Shown: positions 1 to 12,726, numbered from the stretch's first letter. The stretch: DNA of 64,000 nucleotides from an uncultured Collinsella sp. (GCA_900541745.1 UQLA01000015.1:1-64000); one strand, 5' to 3'. The notes: a model not told the origin generated them from the sequence alone. A program made the numbers and translations.

Positions 1-259
1 ACTGCGGGAGCGAGCCATCAGCTCAATGTGTTCGGCTGAGATCGGAAATCAACCGAGCGGACACATCTCCATACCCCGCTACAAAAATCTGTACATTTTT
101 GCGCAACAAAAAAGCCGCTCTACCAGCTGCTTTTCTTATACATGGGCAATATTGGATTGTTACGGGGTCATTTTGTTTTGCCAAACAGTTACGGGGGTTG
201 TCGGCATCTTGTGAGCGTTGCGCAACTGCAACTAACTCTTCCCAGCCCCACGCTCGGCA
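1..259. other. left-edge intergenic sequence
   Basis: I see no convincing coding region here. The stretch is AT-richer than the genes around it and lies downstream of thrS, beyond its terminator. Short open frames exist on the plus strand but have no ribosome site and no recognisable product. Confidence 0.4.
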
Positions 260-297
260 TAAAAAACGCGGCTGTCCCGTGCATGGGACAGTCGCGT
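260..297 (-). terminator. rho-independent terminator of thrS
   Basis: On the minus strand a stem with arms CGCGACTGTCCC and GGGACAGCCGCG (one mismatch) closes a 6-nt loop and is followed by six T. It lies 33 bases past the thrS stop codon, so it ends the thrS transcript. Confidence 0.85.
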
Positions 298-329
298 ATA
301 CATGCGGTTTATAAACCTTGGTCGTCGCC

Positions 330-2093
<1,764 letters not shown>

Positions 2094-2163
2094 GGGTATG
2101 TTTTCTCCTCTCGGATGCCTGATGCAAGTGCGTGCGATGCGCTCGGCGTTTTTGACTTGCATC

Positions 2164-2191
2164 ATTATAGGCAGGTTGCCTTGGTATACAA
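2164..2191 (-). promoter_or_regulatory. thrS promoter
   Basis: On the minus strand TTGTAT (2191-2186) and a perfect TATAAT (2169-2164) are 16 bases apart. This would start RNA near 2157, about 65 bases before the thrS ATG. That leader is too short for a T-box, and none of the T-box sequence is visible. Confidence 0.7.
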
Positions 2192-2336
2192 GCGCCCGCC
2201 GCACCTTAATGGCACGGCGGGCGATTTTCTACGCATGCTTCATCGTGTGGGGGCGGGGTGCGTGTGCGGCGCGGGGCGTTTGCGCGGGATGCCCGCGGTG
2301 CGCCCGTGGCTTGCGGCCGGCCCGACGATGGATGCG

Positions 2337-2768
2337 TTACTGGATGCGAGTTCGGCAGTAGGGGCAGACCTTCCAGTGCGCATCGAGCGGACGATGGCAG
2401 CTGGGGCAGACGTTGCGAACCTGGGTATCGCACACGGGGCAGACGACAAAGTCCTTCTCGATGGGGGCGCCGCACTGCGGGCAGGTGCCGTACTGGGCAA
2501 GCTGGCGCTCGCGCAGGGCCATGTCCAGCTCCTGCTCCTCGCGGTCGGACGCGTAGGAGTGCGGGCGCAGGACCAGATAGGCGATGAGGCCCACAAACGG
2601 GATCAGGGCGATGATGCCCCATGCCACGTAGGCGCTGGCGCCGCGGCGGCGAGCGTCGATGAACACATAGACGACCGACAGCACGTACAGGGCGATGATA
2701 AAGCCCACGAAGGCATAGATGACGCCCATAAGCTGCGGCGACATGAGCTCGTTGATGTATTTGGACAT
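2337..2768 (-). CDS. small membrane protein with double zinc ribbon
   Basis: 143 residues. Two hydrophobic segments lie at about residues 13-36 and 47-67, with a basic DARRRG loop between them. The N-terminal half resembles the phospholipase-D-nuclease N-terminal (PLDc_N) type of membrane hairpin. The C-terminal half carries four CxxC knuckles (CPQC, CPVC, CPSC, CPYC), which pair into two zinc ribbons. The start is supported by AAAGG about 8 bases upstream. It stands alone between thrS and the repeat array. Its function is unknown; a membrane-anchored zinc-ribbon adaptor is a description only. Confidence 0.8.
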   Translation of the reverse strand: MSKYINELMSPQLMGVIYAFVGFIIALYVLSVVYVFIDARRRGASAYVAWGIIALIPFVGLIAYLVLRPHSYASDREEQELDMALRERQLAQYGTCPQCGAPIEKDFVVCPVCDTQVRNVCPSCHRPLDAHWKVCPYCRTRIQ

Positions 2769-2869
2769 TGAGGTGTACCTTTCGGAATAATTACAGTCCG
2801 GTCAAGTTTACCACGGGGTTTGTTTATATGGGACCACGGCTGGGTACGGGGCTGGCGCGGACACAAACA

Positions 2870-3085
2870 TCTCAATCCGTAACAGGTGGGAGCGGAATCC
2901 GGGTCTAGATGTTACAGAACGAGACAGAAGAATCTCTCCCTGACTTTAAATCTCAATCTGTAACACATAGGACCGATTTTCCCCTCTTACTGTTACAGAT
3001 TAAGACAAACGGAGGGCCGTCTGGCAAACGTCTCAATCTGTAACATCTGGAACCCAACTCTTCTGCTTACTGTTACAGATCGAGA
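2870..3085. repeat. array of six 15-bp repeats in alternating orientation, 40-bp period
   Basis: The unit TCTCAATCTGTAACA occurs forward at 2870, 2951 and 3031. Its reverse complement TGTTACAGATTGAGA occurs at 2910, 2991 and 3071, with one to three changes per copy. Starts are 40, 41, 40, 40 and 40 bases apart, and the five intervening spacers are 25-26 bases and unrelated to each other. Adjacent copies therefore form three hairpins with 25-base loops. The array fills the gap between the zinc-ribbon gene and the GlpA-like operon. No cas gene is present. Confidence 0.85.
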
Positions 3086-3223
3086 CAAACCTCTGACGCC
3101 AGGGGCGGCAGACGAGGTCACCGATGGTCTTGAGTCTCCCCTCGCCTGCCGTTGGCGGATGCAGCGGGGCTGTTCGCCGCATTGCCGCTGCGCTGGGGGT
3201 GTGCAGACCGTAGGATAGTCTTA

Positions 3224-3238
3224 TTGACAGCCTGTCAA
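3224..3238 (+). promoter_or_regulatory. palindromic operator candidate before the GlpA-like operon
   Basis: TTGACAG and CTGTCAA flank a single C, a perfect 7-1-7 palindrome ending 7 bases before the GGGAGG ribosome site of the next gene. Its position fits a repressor site in the promoter or leader. No regulator gene is adjacent. Confidence 0.45.
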
Positions 3239-3255
3239 CTTGTCTGGGAGGCACT

Positions 3256-4719
3256 GTGACGGAAACGTTTGATATCGCGATTGTGGGCGCGGGCATCACC
3301 GGGTGCGCCATCGCGCGACAACTCGCGCGCTATGACCTGTCTATTTGCGTGGTCGAGGCGGCCAACGACATCGCCCTGGGCGCGTCGAAGGCCAACGGCG
3401 GCCTGGTGCACGCCGGCTACGATCCGGCTCCGGGCACGGTAAAGGCGCAGGTCAACGCTCGTGGTTGCGAGCTATATGGCACGTGGGCCCAGGAGCTAGG
3501 CTTTTTGTTCCGCCGGACCGGGTCGATGGTGCTGGGGTTTAACGACGAAGACCGCGCACACCTGGAGAAGCTGCGCAGCAACGGCCTAGCCAACGGCGTG
3601 CCCGAGCTGTCGATTATCGGCCCCGAGCGCATCCACGAGCTGGAACCGCGTGCGAGTGCCAAGGCGACGTGCGCGCTGTGGTGTCCCTCGACCGGTTTTG
3701 TCGATCCGTTTGAAGTGGCCATTGCCGCGCTGGAGAACGCCGTGGCCAACGGCGTGACATTTATGCGGTCCGCGCCGGTGGAAGCGATTGAGGTTGCTGA
3801 CGTCGAGGCTACAGACGGGGCCGCACGCTTTACGCTGGCCACACCTGCCGGCGATGTGCGCTGCCGCTACCTGATCAACGCCGCGGGCAACGGCGCCGCG
3901 GACATCTCGCATATGGCGGGCGCCGAGGAGTTCCAGATGGTCTGGCGCCAGGGAAACATTGTGGTGCTGGACAAGGAGTCGCACGCGCTCATGCCGCTCT
4001 ACCCCGTGCCCACGCCGGTGTCCAAGGGAGTTATCGTCACGGGCACCGTGCACGGCAACACCGTGATCACCGCGACCGCTGCCGTGCGCGAGCCGGGCGA
4101 CACGCAGACTTATGCAAGCGATGTGAACGCGCTGCTGACGGGAGCGCGCAAGCTGGTGCCCGATCTGGACACGCGCCGCATAGTGCGCGCGTTTGCCGGC
4201 GGGCGTCCGGTCATTCAGGGGACGAATGACTTTTTTATTGGGCAGTCGGCCGTGGAGCCGGGGCTGTTTCAGGCGGCGGGCATTCAGTCGCCAGGCGTGG
4301 CGAGCGCGCCGGCCATTGCCGAGCGCATGGAGCAGATCTTGCGCGATGCCGGTGTTTCCCTGCGCGAGCGGGCCGATTGGAATCCGATTCGCCGCGCGCC
4401 GGACGACTTCGACCGTGCGCCGCTTGCGCGCAAGGAGGAGCTCATTGAGTCCGACCCCGCGTGGGGACAGATCGTCTGCCGCTGCGAGACGGTGCCCGAG
4501 GCCGAGATTGTTGCCGCGATTCACCGCCGCCCGGGTGCGATTTCAGTCGAGGGCGTTAAACGCCGTTGCCGTGCGGGCATGGGCCGCTGTCAAAGTGGCT
4601 TTTGTCAGAGCCGCGTGGTGGCAATTCTGGCCCGCGAGCTGGGCTGCGACCCCAGCGAGGTGCTGTTGGAGGACACTGGCTCGTGGCTCGTTGAGGGACC
4701 TTTGAAGGGGGTGCGCTAG
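3256..4719 (+). CDS. GlpA-like FAD-dependent dehydrogenase with C-terminal BFD-like domain
   Basis: 487 residues, with a GTG start placed 4 bases after GGGAGG. The N-terminus has the FAD dinucleotide-binding motif (IVGAGITGCAIAR) of the DAO family. The C-terminal 90 residues carry CRCE, GVKRRCRAGMGRCQ and a following FC, a BFD-like [2Fe-2S] domain as in GlpA of the anaerobic glycerol-3-phosphate dehydrogenase. The likely role is oxidation of glycerol-3-phosphate or a similar 2-hydroxy compound, passing electrons to the next gene product. The next gene follows after one base and the third after four, the common glpA / NAD-oxidoreductase / DUF1667 operon. The exact substrate cannot be read from sequence; L-2-hydroxyglutarate oxidase-like enzymes share the fold. 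Confidence 0.85.
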   Translation: MTETFDIAIVGAGITGCAIARQLARYDLSICVVEAANDIALGASKANGGLVHAGYDPAPGTVKAQVNARGCELYGTWAQELGFLFRRTGSMVLGFNDEDRAHLEKLRSNGLANGVPELSIIGPERIHELEPRASAKATCALWCPSTGFVDPFEVAIAALENAVANGVTFMRSAPVEAIEVADVEATDGAARFTLATPAGDVRCRYLINAAGNGAADISHMAGAEEFQMVWRQGNIVVLDKESHALMPLYPVPTPVSKGVIVTGTVHGNTVITATAAVREPGDTQTYASDVNALLTGARKLVPDLDTRRIVRAFAGGRPVIQGTNDFFIGQSAVEPGLFQAAGIQSPGVASAPAIAERMEQILRDAGVSLRERADWNPIRRAPDDFDRAPLARKEELIESDPAWGQIVCRCETVPEAEIVAAIHRRPGAISVEGVKRRCRAGMGRCQSGFCQSRVVAILARELGCDPSEVLLEDTGSWLVEGPLKGVR

Positions 4720-4720
4720 G

Positions 4721-6082
4721 ATGGCGGAATTCAAATCGAGCGCGATTGATAACGATGCCGTTGAGGCAGTACCTACGCTGGCCTTCGACGTGATTGCTAT
4801 CGGCGGCGGACCTGCCGGCATGGCTGCCGCACTTGCCGCGCATAAGGCCGGCGCGCGCGTGGCCATCGTGGAGCGCGAGCAACACTTGGGCGGCATCCTG
4901 CGCCAGTGCATTCACCCCGGCTTTGGACTGTCGCACTTTAAGCAGGAGCTCACCGGTCCCGAGTATGCGCAGCGCTTTATCGACCAGGTGCGCACGACCA
5001 ACATTGCGCTGTTCTTGGACAGCATGGTGCTTGGAATTGATTCGGGCGCGTCCACGAAAGACGCCGCACTCCACACCGTCACGCTCATGAGCCCCACCGG
5101 CATGTTGCAGCTCACCGGACGGGCGGTCGTCCTTGCCATGGGCTGCCGTGAGCGCACCCGTAGCGAGATCAAGATTCCCGGTAGCCGTCCCGCCGGTGTG
5201 TTTACGGCCGGCCTGGCGCAGCGATACATCAATATCGAGAACCTCAAGCCTGGCTCGCGCGCCGTCATTTTAGGCTCGGGTGACATCGGGCTGATTATGG
5301 CGCGCCGCTGCGCGCTCGAGGGGATTTCGGTCGAGGGCGTGTACGAGCTCATGCCGTACGCCAATGGCCTGCGTCGCAATGTGAAGAACTGCCTGGACGA
5401 CTTTGGCATTCCGCTGCACCTGTCCACAACCGTGACGCGCGTGATTGGACACGATCGCGTGGAGGCCGTCGAAGTAAGCCAGGTCGACGAGCATCTTGCG
5501 CCCATACCGGGAACCGAGCGCATCGTTTCGTGCAACACACTGCTGCTCTCGGTGGGCCTGATTCCCGAGAACGAGCTTTCGGTTGCCGCGGGCGTTGAGC
5601 TTGACCCGCACACGCGCGGCGCCGTGGTGGACCAGAGTCTGCAAACGGGCGTGCCGGGCATCTTTGCCTGCGGCAACGTGCTGCACGTACACGACCTAGC
5701 AGACAATGTGACGACCGAGTCCGAGCACGCCGGCGCGGCTGCGGCGGCGTACGCTCTGGGTGGCAGTGCGAATGTCGAGCCCGATACTGCGGGCCCTGGC
5801 TGCCAGCTCACGGTCTCCCCTGCCGGTATCGCGGGCTACGGGCTGCCGGGACGCATTACGGCCGTGGCGCTCACCAAACTCAACTTCCGCGTACGCCGAC
5901 CGGTCGATGCTGCCCGCGTGCGCATTCTCGCTGGCGGCGAGGAATTGTTCGCAGGCAAGGTACGTGCATTTAAGCCGAGCGTCATGGAAAGCTTTCCGCT
6001 GCCGGCAAAGGTGATTCAGCGCGCTCTCGACCTGGGTGTTAGCGAGATTGTCCTGTCCGTTGACCCTATTGAGGAGGCGTAG
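4721..6082 (+). CDS. FAD/NAD(P)-dependent oxidoreductase partner of the GlpA-like protein
   Basis: 453 residues. It has two dinucleotide-binding folds: IGGGPAGMAAALAAHKAG near residue 27 for FAD and ILGSGDIGLIMARRCALEG near residue 185 for NAD(P). The cysteines in GGILRQCIHPGFG and AMGCRERTR, and the sequence FACGNVLHVHD near the C-terminus, are typical of the oxidoreductases that sit beside GlpA in anaerobes. It probably transfers electrons between the dehydrogenase and a pyridine nucleotide. The start lies one base after the upstream stop, with AAGGGGG as ribosome site, so translation is likely coupled. Confidence 0.85.
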   Translation: MAEFKSSAIDNDAVEAVPTLAFDVIAIGGGPAGMAAALAAHKAGARVAIVEREQHLGGILRQCIHPGFGLSHFKQELTGPEYAQRFIDQVRTTNIALFLDSMVLGIDSGASTKDAALHTVTLMSPTGMLQLTGRAVVLAMGCRERTRSEIKIPGSRPAGVFTAGLAQRYINIENLKPGSRAVILGSGDIGLIMARRCALEGISVEGVYELMPYANGLRRNVKNCLDDFGIPLHLSTTVTRVIGHDRVEAVEVSQVDEHLAPIPGTERIVSCNTLLLSVGLIPENELSVAAGVELDPHTRGAVVDQSLQTGVPGIFACGNVLHVHDLADNVTTESEHAGAAAAAYALGGSANVEPDTAGPGCQLTVSPAGIAGYGLPGRITAVALTKLNFRVRRPVDAARVRILAGGEELFAGKVRAFKPSVMESFPLPAKVIQRALDLGVSEIVLSVDPIEEA

Positions 6083-6086
6083 AGTC

Positions 6087-6485
6087 ATGAGCACAAACGC
6101 GATTGAAACGCTGCAGTTCAACTGCACCACCTGCCCATCCGAGTGCCTCCTGACCGTGGAGGTCGAGCGCAGCCCAGACGGCGCCGTGGTAGAGGTGCGC
6201 TCCGTAACCGGCAACAGCTGCCCGCGCGGTGATAAGTTCGCACATCAGGAGCTCACCTGCCCCATGCGCGTGCTCACCACCACGGTGGCCGTATCCAGCA
6301 GCGACGAGGCCCTGCTGCCCGTGCGCACGGCCGAAGCCATCCCGCTCGAACTCCACGCCCAGGCCATGGCCCTCATCCGCGGCCTGGTCGTCGACGCCCC
6401 CATCCGCATGGGCGATGTCGTGCTGGAGAACCTCCTCAACACCAACATCGACCTCATCGCCAGCATGGACATCGACCGAGCCTGA
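6087..6485 (+). CDS. DUF1667 protein of the glycerol-3-phosphate oxidation operon
   Basis: 132 residues. The start at 6087 is chosen because GAGGAGG lies 9 bases upstream. Four cysteines, in CTTCPSEC and SCPRG followed later by CPMRVL, can hold a metal or iron-sulfur centre. DUF1667 proteins regularly form the third gene after a GlpA-like and a disulfide-oxidoreductase-like gene, as here. The molecular role is not established; a small electron-transfer subunit is the usual guess. A palindromic repeat begins 61 bases after its stop. Confidence 0.8.
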   Translation: MSTNAIETLQFNCTTCPSECLLTVEVERSPDGAVVEVRSVTGNSCPRGDKFAHQELTCPMRVLTTTVAVSSSDEALLPVRTAEAIPLELHAQAMALIRGLVVDAPIRMGDVVLENLLNTNIDLIASMDIDRA

Positions 6486-6545
6486 GTAGCCAATTAGGGA
6501 CGGAACTCTTTTAGCTACCCCGCCATCCACCCCGCCCCTCCTCAA

Positions 6546-6607
6546 TTGCGGTGAAATAGTTCCTGATTTCCGCCAAACCCCGGCATCCAGGAACTATTTC
6601 ACCGCAA
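6546..6607. repeat. palindromic intergenic repeat, copy A
   Basis: Arms TTGCGGTGAAATAGTTCCTG and its exact complement enclose 22 bases. The same arms recur at 8085, 46044 and 47355, each time shortly after the stop codon of a plus-strand gene. The loops differ. There is no T-run, so it is not a standard terminator. Confidence 0.85.
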
Positions 6608-6651
6608 CTATCCTTGGAATCGGTATTTAGCTTGTACCTACTTTAGTGCCA

Positions 6652-6812
6652 TTTCAAAACCATGCCGGATTACGGGGCTGATTCGGAGACCCCCATCCAT
6701 ACCGGCAATTTTCGATTTTTGATAAGCCGTCTACCTGCGGTTTTAATTTCGCGATTATTCCCATGGTCAAGTAATACAGGTCCAGCCCCGTAATCCGCCA
6801 TAGATTTTGAAA
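6652..6812. repeat. conserved-core element with unique 29-bp inverted arms (family A, copy 1)
   Basis: The arms (TTTCAAAA, then CGGATTACGGGGCTG) match their complement at 6783-6812 with one indel and two mismatches. The 102-base interior contains TCTACCTGCGGTTTT at 6730, which recurs at 8271 in a second element of the same size whose arms are unrelated in sequence. Confidence 0.75.
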
Positions 6813-6818
6813 GCAGCT

Positions 6819-6918
6819 AATTCGGGACGAGACTGTATTGACTACTTTTACCTATCAGCCCGCCCCAGAAAAATCATTCCGCATGTTTGGCGCAGCTAAA
6901 ATAGCCTCGTCCCAAATT
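6819..6918. repeat. inverted repeat of about 100 bp
   Basis: AATTCGGGACGAGAC at 6819-6833 is nearly complementary to GCCTCGTCCCAAATT at 6904-6918. It adjoins the family A element and runs into the -35 box of the peptidase promoter. Confidence 0.55.
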
Positions 6919-6944
6919 GACTACCCTGGCATTGGGGATACCAT
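6917..6944 (+). promoter_or_regulatory. promoter of the M24 peptidase gene
   Basis: TTGACT and TACCAT are spaced 16 bases apart and end 27 bases before the start codon. AAAGGA of the ribosome site follows at 6960. Confidence 0.5.
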
Positions 6945-6971
6945 GGTGGCAACCTAGCGAAAGGACGATGT

Positions 6972-8060
6972 ATGGCACATGTCGATGACCAGCATGTGGC
7001 GCGCGTGCTCGATGCGCTCGAGGCTCAGCACCCCGGCGCGCAGCTGCTTGTGAATGACCCGTGGTCGATCTACTATCTGACCGGCTTTTATGCCGATATG
7101 TTCGAGCGTTTTTGTGGCGTGTTGCTCGAGCGCGATGCCGAGCCCGTGATCTTGGTCAACGCCCTGCATCAGCTGCCCGAGTACGATAATGCCCGCGTCG
7201 CCTATCACACCGATACCGACGTCGTGACCGACGCCATCGCACGCGAGATCGATCCGACCAAACCGCTCGGTATCGACACCGTCATGCGCTCCGGCTTTTT
7301 GATGCCCCTTATGGAGCGCCACGCCGCGAACGAGTTCTTCCTAGGCGACTTTGCCGTCGCCGCCGCACGCACCCACAAAGATGCCGACGAGCAGGAGCTC
7401 ATGCGTGTGTCCTCGGCCGCTAACGACGCCGTGATGGCCGACGCCATCAAGCTCGTTCACGAGGGCGTGACGGAGCGCGAAATTGCCGACAAGATGCTCG
7501 GCCTGTACCGCAAGCACGGCTGCGAGGGCTTTAGCTTTCCGCCCATCGTTAGCTTTGGCGCCAACGCCGGAGACCCGCATCACGAGCCCGACGACACCGT
7601 ACTCAAGCGCGGCGACGTGGTGCTGTTCGACATTGGCGGACGCCGCCGCAACTACTGCTCGGACATGACGCGCACGTTCTTTTGGGGTGAGCCGGACGAG
7701 GAGACGGCGCGCATCTACGACATCGTGCGCCGCGCCAACGAGGCCGCCGAGGCGCTCATCGCCCCGGGCGTGCGCATGTGCGACCTGGACCGTGCCGCGC
7801 GCGACGTGATTGAGGACGCTGGCTATGGGCAGTTCTTTACGCACCGCCTGGGACACTCGATCGGTCTGCAGGACCACGAGCCTGGTGACGTTTCCCTTGT
7901 CAACGAGCAGGTCGTAGAGCCGGGCATGACGTTCTCTATCGAGCCGGGCATCTACCTCCCCGGCCGCACCGGCGTCCGCATCGAAGACCTGGCCCTGGTG
8001 ACCGAGTCCGGCGTCGAAATCCTCAACGCCTACCCCCACGACCCAGTCCGCCTCGACTAG
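6972..8060 (+). CDS. pepQ: M24 family Xaa-Pro dipeptidase/aminopeptidase
   Basis: 362 residues, the usual length. The C-terminal pita-bread domain carries the five metal ligands of the family: D220 (VVLFDIGG), D231 (CSDMTRT), H295 (HRLGHSIGL), E324 (SIEPGIY) and E338 (RIEDL). The N-terminal 130 residues form the creatinase-N-like domain. The enzyme removes or splits residues next to proline in short peptides in the cytoplasm. The start has AAAGGA 6 bases upstream. It is a single-gene unit with its own promoter and terminator, set between two family A repeat elements. Confidence 0.9.
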   Translation: MAHVDDQHVARVLDALEAQHPGAQLLVNDPWSIYYLTGFYADMFERFCGVLLERDAEPVILVNALHQLPEYDNARVAYHTDTDVVTDAIAREIDPTKPLGIDTVMRSGFLMPLMERHAANEFFLGDFAVAAARTHKDADEQELMRVSSAANDAVMADAIKLVHEGVTEREIADKMLGLYRKHGCEGFSFPPIVSFGANAGDPHHEPDDTVLKRGDVVLFDIGGRRRNYCSDMTRTFFWGEPDEETARIYDIVRRANEAAEALIAPGVRMCDLDRAARDVIEDAGYGQFFTHRLGHSIGLQDHEPGDVSLVNEQVVEPGMTFSIEPGIYLPGRTGVRIEDLALVTESGVEILNAYPHDPVRLD

Positions 8061-8084
8061 CCCTTACCCAATAGCCCCTCAATA

Positions 8085-8151
8085 AGTTGCGGTGGAATAG
8101 TTCCCAGGTTGGCCCATAAAGGCATAATCCAGGAACTATTTCACCGCAACT
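8085..8151. repeat. palindromic intergenic repeat, copy B
   Basis: AGTTGCGGTGGAATAGTTCC and the matching arm GGAACTATTTCACCGCAACT, with one mismatch, start 25 bases after the pepQ stop codon. It belongs to the same family as the copies at 6546, 46044 and 47355. Confidence 0.85.
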
Positions 8152-8193
8152 GCCATGGGGCCAAGTCGACCAATTTGACAGTCTAGAGATGCG

Positions 8194-8351
8194 CCACGAA
8201 AACGGGCTATCTACTACGTTTAACCCGCATGGGTCGACCATGCGGGTCTTTTTTGAAAATTGGCAAGCCTTCTACCTGCGGTTTTTATTTTGCAATTCTC
8301 GGTGTGTTCGGGGGTGACCGGTCAAACGTAGTAGATAGGCCCATTTCGTGG
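8194..8351. repeat. conserved-core element with unique 28-bp inverted arms (family A, copy 2)
   Basis: Arms beginning CCACGAAA and ending CTATCTACTACGTTT match their complement at 8324-8351. The 100-base interior carries TCTACCTGCGGTTTT at 8271, preceded by CAAGCC, as in the element at 6652. The arms are not related to those of copy 1. Confidence 0.75.
8223..8254 (+). terminator. terminator of pepQ inside a family A element
   Basis: ACCCGCATGG and CCATGCGGGT form a perfect 10-bp stem with a 5-base loop, followed by CTTTTTT on the plus strand. Confidence 0.8.
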
Positions 8352-8385
8352 TTAGCAGGCCAACTAGCTGCCCAGCGGAAAGGCT

Positions 8386-9729
8386 CTAGCGGAGCAGGCC
8401 GGCTACTTCGCCGGCTAGGGTGATGGTGCCGGCGGCTACGAAGGGCACGCCCGCGGCATCGAAGGCCGCGAGGGCCTCGGATACGCTGGGGTACACGCCC
8501 GTGAACTTGTCGGCGTCCACAAGGGCAGCGAGTTCCTCCGCCGGCAGGGCGCGATCGGAATCGGTCTGGGTTACGACCACGCGCGGGAAGGCCGGGATCA
8601 GCACATCGACGATGCCCGCCACATCCTTGTCGGCCAGCGCGGCGCATAGCAGCGTGGGGCGATTCTCTACGCACGGATCGATCTCGTCCAGCGCGCTCAC
8701 AAAGTTCTCGCAGCTCTGGGGGTTATGGCAGGCATCAATCAGCTTGAGCGGATTGATTCCCAGCACATCAAAGCGACCCGGCGTGGGGCAACCCATAAGC
8801 GAAGCGTCGAGCGCATCGTGGTCGAGCTCGCGGCCCAGATAGCCCTCGCACAGCATAATCGCGCACGCGGCATTCTGCGGCTGATACGCCGGCTTAACCA
8901 TACTCGACGTATAAATGGCACGCGGCGTGGTGCAGCTAAACTCCACCGTATCGCCCACGTGTGTCGGAAGTTTGGTCGTCGTATGGCTCACCACGAGCGG
9001 CACCACACCGCACTCACGGCAACGAGCATCCATCACGCGTTGAACGCTCGACTCGTGCGTACCCTCACCCAGCACAACCAAGCGTCCGGGCTTAATAACC
9101 GCAGCCTTCTCCCCCGCAATGGCCTCGAGCGTATCGCCCAGAATGCGTGTGTGATCGAGCCCAATGCCCGTAATGGCAACGGCGACAGGATCGGTCGCAC
9201 TCGTAGCATCCCAACGACCGCCCATGCCGACCTCGAGCACAGCAACGTCCACTGCAGCCTCGGCAAACACCACCAGCGCGGCAGCCGTCAGCAGGTCAAA
9301 CGGCGTAATGGTGTAAGCGCGCTCCCCTACCGCCACACGACGAGCGTTCACGCGATGCCCCGCCTCGACGGCGGCAGAAACGCCACGGGCAAACGCCTCA
9401 TCGCTCACGACGCGCCCATCGACCTCCATGCGCTCGGGATAGCGCACCAACTGCGGAGACGTATACAGTGCGGTCTTTAACCCCTCTCCACGAAGGATGG
9501 CAGCCGAAAAACGCGTGGTCGAAGTCTTGCCATTGGTACCGGCAACCTGAATGCAATCGAAATACTCATCCGGACGTCCCAGCTCATCAAGCATATCGAC
9601 AACCGTCTCGAGCAAAGGACCAGCATCCCCAGAAATCCGCCCCGTATCAGCAGCAAGCCCAACAGCCTCAACAAACGAAAGCAAATCAAACGAGAACGGC
9701 ACAGAATACGACCCAGAACGCTTAGCCAT
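8386..9729 (-). CDS. folC: folylpolyglutamate synthase / dihydrofolate synthase
   Basis: 447 residues. The Mur-ligase-type ATP loop AGTNGKTS lies at residues 63-70, followed by TSPQLVRYPERMEVDG, characteristic of FolC. The central MGGRWDATS and the DACHNPQS segment near residue 330 are further family signatures. The enzyme adds glutamate to folates and may also form dihydrofolate. The start at 9729 (MAKRSG) has GAGGGG 11 bases upstream; an ATG 21 bases earlier lacks a ribosome site. It is downstream of valS on the same strand with a 280-base gap that contains a repeat element, so co-transcription is uncertain. Confidence 0.93.
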   Translation of the reverse strand: MAKRSGSYSVPFSFDLLSFVEAVGLAADTGRISGDAGPLLETVVDMLDELGRPDEYFDCIQVAGTNGKTSTTRFSAAILRGEGLKTALYTSPQLVRYPERMEVDGRVVSDEAFARGVSAAVEAGHRVNARRVAVGERAYTITPFDLLTAAALVVFAEAAVDVAVLEVGMGGRWDATSATDPVAVAITGIGLDHTRILGDTLEAIAGEKAAVIKPGRLVVLGEGTHESSVQRVMDARCRECGVVPLVVSHTTTKLPTHVGDTVEFSCTTPRAIYTSSMVKPAYQPQNAACAIMLCEGYLGRELDHDALDASLMGCPTPGRFDVLGINPLKLIDACHNPQSCENFVSALDEIDPCVENRPTLLCAALADKDVAGIVDVLIPAFPRVVVTQTDSDRALPAEELAALVDADKFTGVYPSVSEALAAFDAAGVPFVAAGTITLAGEVAGLLR

Positions 9730-9889
9730 AACCCAAAGTCCCCTCAACATAAAAAGAGGCCCGCAATAAACAACGAGCCCCTCCCATTCAAAATATCAGC
9801 CAAACACCGCTTTGCAGCGAGATCAAGGCCACAACCCAGTGGCCCTTTCACGCCAGTTGCAAACAACCACGTAAACGAACTATGAGCGG

Positions 9890-9990
9890 CCCGACGCTTT
9901 GCTCGATACAAGTTCCGCACGCAAAGGACAGCACTTAATGTGTTGTCCGTCTTGCGCAGGACTGTCCGCAGTAGCGAGCAAAGCGTCGGG
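9890..9990 (+). repeat. conserved-core hairpin element (family B, copy 1)
   Basis: The outer arms CCCGACGCTTTGCTCG and exact complement are 16 bp. The interior holds TTCCGCACG, an inner stem GGACA / TGTCC capped by CACTTAATGTG, and CAGGACT. The same interior motifs, read on the minus strand, occur in the element at 12727-12841, whose arms are different. The two elements lie on either side of valS. Confidence 0.75.
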
Positions 9991-10009
9991 ACGCGCCCCT
10001 CAGTAAGCC

Positions 10010-12706
<2,697 letters not shown>

Positions 12707-12726
12707 ATATCTCTCCCTGTCCCGCC

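Larger units (their letters stand above)
6486..6971. other. gene-free, repeat-rich gap between DUF1667 and the peptidase gene
   Basis: No credible gene. In order it holds one copy of a repeated palindrome (6546-6607), a 161-bp conserved-core inverted-repeat element (6652-6812), a further inverted repeat (6819-6918) and the peptidase promoter (6917-6944). The AATTNGGGACG sequence near 6497 resembles an arm of the third element. Confidence 0.7.
8061..8385. other. gene-free gap between pepQ and folC
   Basis: No gene is visible in these 325 bases. They hold repeat copy B, the second family A element, and inside that element the pepQ terminator. The two genes converge on this gap from opposite strands. 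Confidence 0.7.

Noticed and set aside
2870..3085. CRISPR array
   Set aside because: Repeats alternate in orientation, are only 15 bp and there are no cas genes nearby; reported as an unusual repeat array instead.
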